From Acidimicrobiaceae bacterium (GTDB lineage: Bacteria > Actinomycetota > Acidimicrobiia > Acidimicrobiales > Ilumatobacteraceae), in the NCBI GenBank assembly GCA_020637295.1, contig JACJWF010000022.1, forward strand, positions 1 through 33,764: a stretch of DNA of 33,764 nucleotides, given 5' to 3'. A model generated the notes under the pieces. That model made no database searches and had not been told where the DNA came from. It was given only the letters and a program-made list of their open reading frames with translations. The number at the start of each line of letters is the position of its first letter. Position 1 is the stretch's first letter. Shown piece after piece: positions 1 to 6,700 of this stretch. The translations under genes and the position numbers were made by a program.

Positions 1-663
1 GTGCCCGACCTCGGCGTGCACCTGCTCGTCCCCCACGGCTCGTCGCCGGAGTTGCACGGCGTCACCGTCCACCGGTGCCGTACCATCGACGAGGTGGACC
101 GGGTGGACCGGCCGGACGGCATCCGCCTCACCAGCCCTCCCCGATCCCTCTTCGACAGCGCCGACCTGCTGGGGGTGTCGGCGGCGCGGTCGGTCACCGA
201 GCAACTCATCCACGAGGGGATGTGCACCATCGGCACGATCGCCGACACGTACACCCGGCTGCGGCACCCGGGCCGGCCGGGCTCGCGCACGATGCTGCTC
301 GTGCTGGCGTCCCGCCCGAAGTGGAGCACGGCACTCCATTCGAATCTCGAGTCGCTGGTGCTGGAGGAGATCGAGCGCCAGGGCTTGCCGGTGGCAGTCC
401 GCCAGTGCCCGATCACCTTCGCCGACGGCACGGTGGTCCACGCCGACTTCGGCTGGCCGCAATGGAAGGTCGGGTTGGAGGTCGACGACCCGGCATGGCA
501 TGCCGGCTCGCAGGAACGCCACCGCGACGTCGGCCGCGACCGCCGCGCCGCGGCGGTGGGCTGGGTGGTGGTCCGGGTCACCGAGGCGGACATCGGCGCG
601 GGCCTCCGTGTCCCCATCGGCGACGTCGCCGCCACCATCGCGCGCCGACGAGCCACGGCCTGA
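1..663 (+). CDS. DUF559/AbiEi-like protein with PD-(D/E)XK-type C-terminal domain, 5' partial
   Basis: The frame is open from the first base of the window. The visible 220 residues match the middle and end of a common actinobacterial family with an AbiEi-like N-terminal winged-helix region and a DUF559/very-short-patch-repair-like nuclease fold at the C-terminus. The segment around residues 41-52 (RLTSPPRSLFD) is the usual link between the two parts. The C-terminal part has the expected core: E117, D149 in a HADF motif, and E160/D162 in a LEVDD motif followed by WH. Family members usually carry about 80-100 more residues upstream, including the helix-turn-helix, so the GTG at base 1 is probably internal. 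These proteins are often annotated as type IV toxin-antitoxin components, but most are orphans with no demonstrated function, and no partner toxin gene follows here. The family assignment is fairly secure; the role is not known. Confidence 0.7.
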   Translation: MPDLGVHLLVPHGSSPELHGVTVHRCRTIDEVDRVDRPDGIRLTSPPRSLFDSADLLGVSAARSVTEQLIHEGMCTIGTIADTYTRLRHPGRPGSRTMLLVLASRPKWSTALHSNLESLVLEEIERQGLPVAVRQCPITFADGTVVHADFGWPQWKVGLEVDDPAWHAGSQERHRDVGRDRRAAAVGWVVVRVTEADIGAGLRVPIGDVAATIARRRATA

Positions 664-666
664 TCC

Positions 667-724
667 CGCGCCCAAGGGCGCGCAAACACGACACGCACGA
701 CGTGGAATCGCGCCCATGGGCGCG
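667..724. repeat. pair of GC-rich palindromes (REP-like)
   Basis: Two 16-bp palindromes lie just after the stop codon of the first gene. Bases 667-682 read CGCGCCCAAGGGCGCG, with 7-bp arms perfect around an AA centre. Bases 709-724 read CGCGCCCATGGGCGCG, a perfect palindrome. Their centres are 42 bp apart, about four helical turns, and both are followed by a similar xAAACA tail. They could be a repetitive extragenic palindrome pair, a terminator-like structure or a dimer-bound regulator site. No T-tract follows either one. Confidence 0.6.
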
Positions 725-778
725 GAAACAGGTCGCGTGGATGAGCTGGGGCAGGGGCCGGGGCCGGGCCGGAGACGC

Positions 779-823
779 GGGGCGGTACGGGGCGGGGCGG
801 TACGGGGCGGGGCGGTACGGTGC
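779..823. repeat. 15-bp tandem repeat, three copies
   Basis: Three consecutive 15-bp units based on GGGGCGGTACGGGGC occupy 779-793, 794-808 and 809-823. The third differs by one base (T for G), and a partial fourth unit begins at 824. The array lies between the truncated first gene and the DUF6916-type gene and reaches the most upstream candidate start codon of the latter. It may be a slippage-prone minisatellite that changes the spacing of the next gene's promoter or leader. No function can be read from it. Confidence 0.75.
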
Positions 824-843
824 GGGGCGTGGAGCACGAGGAT

Positions 844-1131
844 GTGACGCCGGAAGCGTTCGAGGCGGTGGTGGAGACGGAGTTCACGCTGCCGCTGGCC
901 GACGGCGGGACGTACGCGGTGGCACTGGCCTCGTGCACGCGGTTGACGGCGACGCCGGGGGCACCGCGGGCGGAGCCGTTCACCCTGCTGTTCGACGGGC
1001 CGCCCGGCCCGCACCTGCCGCAGGGGACGTTCACGTTCACGCACGCGACCCTCGGGGACGTCACCATCTTCGTCGTGCCGCTGGGCCCGGGGCCTGACGG
1101 CCGGCACCGCTACGAAGCCGTTTTCAACTGA
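844..1131 (+). CDS. DUF6916-family small protein
   Basis: This is a small protein of about 95 residues with no signal peptide or membrane segment. Its pattern matches the DUF6916 family: an N-terminal TPEAFEAVVETEF-like helix, a central EPFTLLFDGPPGP strand-loop, LPQGTFTFTHATLG, and the diagnostic C-terminal FVVPLGP...YEAVFN. The family is typically encoded beside tandem tail-collar (microcystin-dependent-type) genes, as it is here, and its function is unknown. I chose GTG 844 because GGAG at 831-834 sits nine bases upstream and the protein then begins where relatives begin. In-frame GTGs at 820 and 829 would add eight or five residues, and the first lies inside the tandem repeat. Its end overlaps the convergent acetyltransferase gene by 22 bp. 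Confidence 0.7.
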   Translation: MTPEAFEAVVETEFTLPLADGGTYAVALASCTRLTATPGAPRAEPFTLLFDGPPGPHLPQGTFTFTHATLGDVTIFVVPLGPGPDGRHRYEAVFN

Positions 1132-1616
1132 CCTCGGCGCATCAGCACGTACACGCTGTCCTCGCTGACCGGCTGGAAGCCGAGGCGCTCGTACAGACGG
1201 CGGGCGGGGTTCCAGTGCTCCACGTGCAGGCTCACCGGCCGGCCGGCCGCGTCGGCCTCGGCCAGCACGGCGGCCAGCAGCCGGCTCCCGATCCCACGGC
1301 CGCACCACATCGGCAGCAGGGCGATGTCCACGATCCGCAGTTCCGCCCGGGGGTCCGTGCCGAGGTCGGCCAGGTACAGCCGCCCGATCGCCAAGCCGTC
1401 CATCTCCACCACGTCGAAGCGGCCGGCGGCGTAGGCGCCCCGGTAGGCCTCCGTCTGGGCGGCGAACTGGTGCTCCAGGAATGCCTCCTGCTGCTCCGCC
1501 GTCCAGTCCACCAGCGCCATCTCCGCGGCCCGCGACTGGGCGAAGAGGGCGAACAGCAGAGGCCGGTCCTCCGGGCGTTCCGGCCGCAACTGGAGGTGCG
1601 GCTGGGGCGCCGTCAC
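1110..1616 (-). CDS. GNAT-family N-acetyltransferase
   Basis: The 168-residue single-domain protein has the GNAT fold and would transfer an acetyl group from acetyl-CoA to an amine. The pyrophosphate-binding motif A is clear at residues 96-114 (VDIALLPMWCGRGIGSRLL, with RGIG at 107-110). Motif B follows as LHVEHWNPARRLYERLGF (130-147). The start is GTG at 1616, overlapping the stop of the Tat-signal gene as GTGA, so the two are translationally coupled. It is the last gene of the collar cluster on this strand. GNAT genes are a recurring companion of tail-collar tandem arrays, so the substrate may be one of the neighbouring products, but nothing in the sequence identifies it. Confidence 0.85.
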   Translation of the reverse strand: MTAPQPHLQLRPERPEDRPLLFALFAQSRAAEMALVDWTAEQQEAFLEHQFAAQTEAYRGAYAAGRFDVVEMDGLAIGRLYLADLGTDPRAELRIVDIALLPMWCGRGIGSRLLAAVLAEADAAGRPVSLHVEHWNPARRLYERLGFQPVSEDSVYVLMRRGQLKTAS

Positions 1617-2191
1617 GCCTCGGCGACCTCGAGCACCAGCGCCGCGGCGCCGGCCACCGGGTCGCCGTCCAGCCCGACGAGGTAGGTGCCGGGCACCAGC
1701 GGCACCATCCCGCTGCGCCGGCCGCTGGCGAACACGGCAACCCGGTCCTGCCGGCCGGCGGCAGTGGTGACCTGGTGGTAGACGCCGAAGCGGGCACCCC
1801 GGGCGGCAGCGACGCCGAGCCGTGCCGGTGTCGACGAGCCGCCGGCGCGGCGCGTGTACGCGTAGAACGGCACGGTCGAGCCATGGCGGGTCGCCGACGG
1901 AAGGTGGAGATCCGCCAGCACGCTCGCGTCACCGGCGACATCGCCCCGAAGGCCCGCCAGGCGCACCACGACACCTCGCCCGTCGAGCGGGCCGGCACGC
2001 AGCGACGACGCCGGCACGACGCGGCCGCCGGGTTGCACATAGCCCACCGGCGCGGCAGGGGCCCCGCCGGCCAGCAACTCCAGACCGGACGGCCCGATCC
2101 CGAGGTCGCCGGACAGCAGCGCGGCGCCGGCCAGCCCCGCCGCCCCGGCGAGGAAGGCCCGCCGTCCGTGGCCGTTGCGTTGCTGCTCCAT
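1613..2191 (-). CDS. Tat-signal exported protein of unknown function
   Basis: The 192-residue protein opens with a twin-arginine-type signal: a polar n-region, GRRAFLAG at residues 11-18, then a hydrophobic AGLAGAALL stretch. It is therefore predicted to be exported folded across the cytoplasmic membrane. The remainder is rich in Gly, Ala, Val and Arg, looks beta-rich and matches no family I recognise. I chose the ATG at 2191. A GTG at 2200 would overlap the preceding collar gene's stop as GTGA and is a possible alternative. The same frame stays open further upstream to about 2647, but only as a shadow of the collar gene. Because it is wedged between three collar genes and a GNAT gene, it is probably a working part of that cluster. 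Confidence 0.6.
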   Translation of the reverse strand: MEQQRNGHGRRAFLAGAAGLAGAALLSGDLGIGPSGLELLAGGAPAAPVGYVQPGGRVVPASSLRAGPLDGRGVVVRLAGLRGDVAGDASVLADLHLPSATRHGSTVPFYAYTRRAGGSSTPARLGVAAARGARFGVYHQVTTAAGRQDRVAVFASGRRSGMVPLVPGTYLVGLDGDPVAGAAALVLEVAEA

Positions 2192-2196
2192 CGTCC

Positions 2197-2715
2197 TCAC
2201 GTCCTCGGGGGGAACACGCCCTGGAGGGCGATGCAGAAGTAGGCGCACAGGTACGGCATGAGGTTGTTGTGCGGCTGGTCGCCTCCCGCCGGGGCGATCG
2301 CCTGCGACGCCATGTTCACCATGTTGGTGGGGGCGTGGTACTGCCCCACGCCAACCCCGCCGGCCAGCAGGTTGCCGGACGGCCCCTGTTCGATCCCGTC
2401 CGCCGCCGAGATCTGCTCGGTGTGGCGGTGCGAGGGGATCTCGCTCTCCAGCAGCGACACAGTGTCCGAGCCGCCGGTCTCGCCGAGGTCGCGCAGGGAC
2501 AGGCCCGGGCCCTGCCCGGGGTGGATGGGCACCCTGCCCTGCAGATTGGGGAGCGCGAAGTTGGATTTGCCGTTGCCGCCGTAGGTGGTGCCGAGCAGGG
2601 AGAACAGGGCGGTGTTCTGCGACAGGGGCAGCAGCTGGCCGTCGCACCAGGCCCAGCCCTTGGGCGCGAAGTTGAACGGGAAGATGCGGATCTCGGCGAC
2701 GAAGGGGTCGGCCAT
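2197..2715 (-). CDS. phage tail collar domain protein (microcystin-dependent-protein type), copy 3
   Basis: The 172-residue protein has the phage tail collar / MdpB (COG4675) architecture. The N-terminal half carries FAPKGWAWCDGQLLPL, GTTYGG and FALPNLQGRVPIHPG, the hallmark collar core. The C-terminal half ends with QPHNNLMPYLCAYFCIALQGVFP. There is no signal peptide. The start is the ATG at 2715, with GAGAGG a few bases upstream; an upstream in-frame extension to 2823 lacks homology. The nineteen-base gap from the preceding paralogue fits a single transcript. Bacterial chromosomal collar proteins of this type are usually not prophage remnants; they occur as tandem paralogues with other unknown genes, and their role is unresolved. 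It has an extra cysteine pair near the C-terminus (YLCAYFC) that the other two copies lack. Confidence 0.85.
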   Translation of the reverse strand: MADPFVAEIRIFPFNFAPKGWAWCDGQLLPLSQNTALFSLLGTTYGGNGKSNFALPNLQGRVPIHPGQGPGLSLRDLGETGGSDTVSLLESEIPSHRHTEQISAADGIEQGPSGNLLAGGVGVGQYHAPTNMVNMASQAIAPAGGDQPHNNLMPYLCAYFCIALQGVFPPRT

Positions 2716-2734
2716 GGCTACGCCTCTCAGGTGG

Positions 2735-3256
2735 TCAGGTGGGCGACGGGAAGATCCCGAACAGGGAGATGATGAACGTGATGGCCAGGAACGGCTGCAT
2801 GTTCTCGTGCGGTTGCGAACCACCGACGGCGCCGACCACCTGGGTGGTGAGACCGACGAGCGGGTTGTCCGTGCCGTAGGCCGTGATGGTGCTCGCCTGG
2901 GTGGGCGCCAGTACCTGGCCGTTGGGCACGGCGCTGTCGGCGGCGTGGCCGGTGCCCAGGAGGGCGTGGGTGTGCGACGGGATCTGGTTCACCGTCAGCG
3001 TCACCTCTTCGACGCCACCCGTCTCGGCGAGAACGTACGTCGAGCCGCCACCCGTGCCCATGTGGATCGGCGCCCGACCACGCAGGTCGGGCAGGCCGAA
3101 CGTGCTCTGCCCGTCGCCGCCGTAGGTGGTGCCGATCAGCTGGAAGAGGGTCTCGTTCTCGGAGATGGGGAGGAGTTGCCCCTCGCACATCTGCCAGCCG
3201 GCAGGCGCGAAGTTGCCGGCGAACATCCGGATCTCACCGACATACGGCTGTGCCAT
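2735..3256 (-). CDS. phage tail collar domain protein (microcystin-dependent-protein type), copy 2
   Basis: The 173-residue paralogue of its two neighbours has the same layout: MAQPYVGEIRMFAGNFAP, GWQMCEGQLLPI, GTTYGGDG, FGLPDLRGRAPIHMG, and a C-terminus with GGSQPHENMQPFLAITFIIS ending in FGIFPSPT. The ATG at 3256 has a strong Shine-Dalgarno sequence, GAGGAGG, which overlaps the TGA stop of the gene before it, so translation is coupled. There is no signal peptide or membrane segment. The variable middle (about residues 70-130) is where the three copies differ most, as expected if the collar core is a shared scaffold and the loop region determines specificity. Function is unknown. Confidence 0.87.
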   Translation of the reverse strand: MAQPYVGEIRMFAGNFAPAGWQMCEGQLLPISENETLFQLIGTTYGGDGQSTFGLPDLRGRAPIHMGTGGGSTYVLAETGGVEEVTLTVNQIPSHTHALLGTGHAADSAVPNGQVLAPTQASTITAYGTDNPLVGLTTQVVGAVGGSQPHENMQPFLAITFIISLFGIFPSPT

Positions 3257-3266
3257 CTGGTCCTCC

Positions 3267-3773
3267 TCAGGTCGGGCTCGGGAAGATGCCCTGGAGGGCG
3301 ATCGAGAAGTTGAGGGTCAGGTACGGCTGGCGGTTCTCGTGGGGCTGGGACCCGCCCGTGTTGCCCAGCGCGTTCGGCGCCATCGCCACCAGGTTGGTGG
3401 CGCTGCCGTACAGGTTGGCGGCGACGCTGGCCGACGGAACCACCCCGGCGCTCGGCGTGTTCGTCGTCGCCTGGTCGCCCGACGCCTGGATCGTGTGCGT
3501 GTGCGTGGGCAGTTCACCGGTCGACACCGTGTGGGAGGTCTCGCCGCCTCGCTCACCCAGGGTCATCGAACCGCCGACGTGCACCGGCACGCGGCCGCGG
3601 AAGTCCGGCAGGGCGAAGTTGACCCGGCCGTCACCGCCGAAGGTGGTGCCGAGCAGCGAGAACAGGCCCTGGTTCTGGTTGATCGGGAGCAACTGCCCGT
3701 TGCACAGCGCCCACCCCTTCGGGGCGAAGTTGAACGACATCAACCGAATCTCCGACAGGAACGGTTCGGCCAT
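3267..3773 (-). CDS. phage tail collar domain protein (microcystin-dependent-protein type), copy 1
   Basis: This 168-residue collar protein is the first of three tandem copies. Motifs: MAEPFLSEIRLMSFNFAPKG, ALCNGQLLPI, GTTFGGDG, FALPDFRGRVPVHVG, a His/Thr-rich LPTHTHTI loop, then GGSQPHENRQPYLTLNFSIA and a terminal IFPSPT. The ATG at 3773 comes one base after the TGA of the giant surface-protein gene (TGAGATG), so the two are almost certainly translated from one message. This ties the collar proteins to the adhesin-like protein. The frame remains open upstream to 3884, but that part lies inside the adhesin gene and is not homologous. Confidence 0.87.
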   Translation of the reverse strand: MAEPFLSEIRLMSFNFAPKGWALCNGQLLPINQNQGLFSLLGTTFGGDGRVNFALPDFRGRVPVHVGGSMTLGERGGETSHTVSTGELPTHTHTIQASGDQATTNTPSAGVVPSASVAANLYGSATNLVAMAPNALGNTGGSQPHENRQPYLTLNFSIALQGIFPSPT

Positions 3774-3774
3774 C

Positions 3775-6700
3775 TCAAACCCCCAGTGAGCACGCACTGA
3801 ACACCGTGCCGGCGATGATCTCCGTGCCCGGGCTGCCCGGGTTGAGCGTGTTGACGTAGTTGGTGACCTGCGCCGTCGAGGCACCGGAGGGCGGGTTCAG
3901 CCCGACAATGCCGAAGGTCCCGACCGTCGCCTGCTGCCGCAAGCCGATCCCCGTGGCGCCACCGGACCCGGCGGAGGTGTTGCCAGAGATGCTGAGGCAC
4001 ACGCGGTCGTTGGCCGACGACGCGTTGCCGGCGTCGATGCGGATGCCGTCACGGATGCCGCCGGCCGGCGCGCCGACGGTGTTGTTCTGCACCGTCGCGT
4101 TCAGCAGGCCACTGGCACCGCGGGCGACGAGGAGGATGCCGTTGCCGTCGTGGCCGCTCAGGGTGTTGCCCGACGCGGTGATCGTCATCGTCGGAGCCTC
4201 GGTGTTGTTCGACGTGATCGTGCCGGTGCCACCACCGATGCCGTTGGAACCGAACAGGCTGGCGCCGGCGTTGGCGATGTAGTTGTTGTTGACCGTGAAC
4301 GTGCCGGTGGCGTTGCCGTTGACCGCGGCGAGGATCACGGTGCCGGCGACATTGGCCAGCGGCGATCCGGCCGTGCCGTTGTTGGACACGTTGAAGTTGG
4401 CCGTGCCGTTGCCGTTCACCGTCGCTGAGATCGCGTTGACGGCCATCGGGTTCGCCGTGCTCGCCCCCCGGATGGTGTTCAGCGTGACGGCAATCGGCGT
4501 GCCGACGGTGCCGAACTGCCCCGCCGGGCTGCCCGCAGTGTTGCCACCCTGCACGATCACACCGCTGCCCGACGGGAAGTTGGTGATGATGTTGGTGGAG
4601 ATCGTCGCCCCGCTGACCGTGGCAGCTCCCGAGGTGCTGCCCAGCGCCTGCAACCGGATGCCCGACCCCTTCGAGGACGCCGTCGACGTGGAACTGGTGA
4701 TGGTGTTGCCGGTGATGGTCAGCGACGAGAGCGTGCCGCTGAAGTTGCGGATGTCGATGCCATGCCACGCAGCGTTGGTGAGGGTGTTGTTGGTGATCGA
4801 CACCGTGCCCGTCAGGTTGGCTTCCGTGCCGAGAGCCGTCTGGTTGAACGCCAGGTTCGACGTGTCCGTCGAGGCGACGCTTCCGTTGGAGTCCAGCACG
4901 CTGTCGCTCAGCGTGAAGCCGACCACGGAGGTGCCCTCGATGCCGCTTCCCTGGGTGTTGATGATCCGGACTCGGGCGAACGACGGGGCCTTCGTCAGTG
5001 TCAGCACCACACCGGCACCGGTGGTGTTCTGGATCGTGCCGCCACTGTTGGCGGCGCCCGTGCCGACCACGGAGAGGCTGCCATCACCGGCACCGACGCC
5101 CGTGTCGTTGAGCAGGATGCCGTTGGACGCACCGTTCGCCGAGATGCTCTGGAACACCAGGCCGTTGGCGCCGATCCTGGTGCTGGCCAGCTTGAGGGCC
5201 ATCCCCGTGGTGGTGGTCAGCGTGCTGCCCTGATTGGTGGACGCCGTCTGCAGGACGCCACCGTTGACGGCGTCGATCGCGCCGTTGGCGCCGGTGCTGA
5301 GGGTGATCGTCCCGGTGAGGGAGACGCTCGAGGTCGCGTTGTTGGTCGACAGCCTGATGCCCGTGCCACCAGTCGCGGTGATCGGGCCGGCCAGGCTGAC
5401 CGTCGCCGACGCGCCACGGTTCTGCACGGCCAGGGTGCGGCCGGAGGAGATGGTGCCGAGCGTGAAGGACGACGCGAACGTCACCGACCCGGTCCCGCCG
5501 TCGATGATCACGGCATTGGTGGTGGTGCCGCTCACGGAGCCGGCGTCGACGGTGACCGTCGCCGTGCCGTTGACGATGCTGATCCCGGTGGCGCCGCCGG
5601 TGGCGGTGACCGACGTCGGGTGCACCGTGCCGCCGACCGACGTGAGGTCCAGCGCGGTGAACCCGGAGATGTTGATGGACACCGCCGCGACGTCGGTGGT
5701 GACGCTGGTGCCCACCAGGCCCTTGCTGCCGGACGACACGATGGTCAGGCCGCGGACGGTGCTGCTGGAGCCCAGCGTCACCTGGCCGCCGATGGTGACC
5801 GTGCCCGTGCCCACGGCGGGCCGGCTCTGCAGCCCGGTGACCGCGGTGATCCCGAAGTAGCTGTCGAACCCACCCGGGGCTGCGTACTGCTGGCCGATCA
5901 GCCAGCTCGACGCCGGCATGGCATAGCTCTCGGGGTACGAGCCGCTGAGCACGAACACACGGGCGCCGGAGGTGGCCGCCAGTGCCGTCTGGGCGTCAGC
6001 GAGGCCGTCGAACGGGTTGTCGAGCGTGCCCACGCTGAGCAGCCCGCCGTTGCCGCCGGCCCCGCCGGCCGGGGGTGCGACGAACCAGACCACGGGCCCG
6101 GCCACGGTGACCGTGACGGTGGCGTCGGCCGAGCAGACGGGCGTGGGTGTGGTGCTGTCGCACACCGTGTAGGTGAACGTGACGTCACCGGTGACGCCCG
6201 GAGGCGGTGTGAAGGAGAACGAGCCGTCGGCGTTGCTGCTGATGACGGCGCCGGCCGGCGACGAGGAGCCGACGGTGCCCAGCACCACCGGGCCGGGGCC
6301 ATCCACGTCGGCGGCCCCGGACAGCAGGCCGCTGCCCGCAGCCACGTCGATGCGCATGTTGGCCACACCGTCGAAGTCCAGATCGGGGGCAGTGGGGGCA
6401 TCGTCCACGCACGTGACCGTGACCGTCACCGTGGCGGTGTCACCGCCAGGAGCCAGCGTGTACGTGAACGTGTCCAGGGACGAGCCCGGAGGGTTGTTGC
6501 AGTAGTTCGCGTCGGGCGCGTACGTGAGGCCAGTGCCGCCACCGGTGATCACCACCGTGCCGTTGGCCGGCTGGGTGACCGACGCGATCGACTTCGGCCC
6601 GCCATCGATGTCCGTGTCGTTGTCCAGCACGTCGATCGCCGTGGCTCCCGAGTCTTCGCTGACCGTCGTGGGGTCATCGACGGCAACCGGTGCATCATCC

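Noticed and set aside
1..663. Complete toxin-antitoxin module at the left edge
   Set aside because: Only one protein is visible, its N-terminal part is missing, and no partner gene follows; the next gene is a DUF6916-type protein.
1613..2647. Longer version of the Tat-signal protein starting at 2647
   Set aside because: The additional 150 residues are a shifted-frame reading of the collar gene, and the Tat signal marks the real N-terminus near 2191.
2197..3773. Prophage or phage tail module
   Set aside because: Only collar-domain proteins are present, with no other phage genes or attachment sites; such tandem collar genes are common in non-phage chromosomal clusters.
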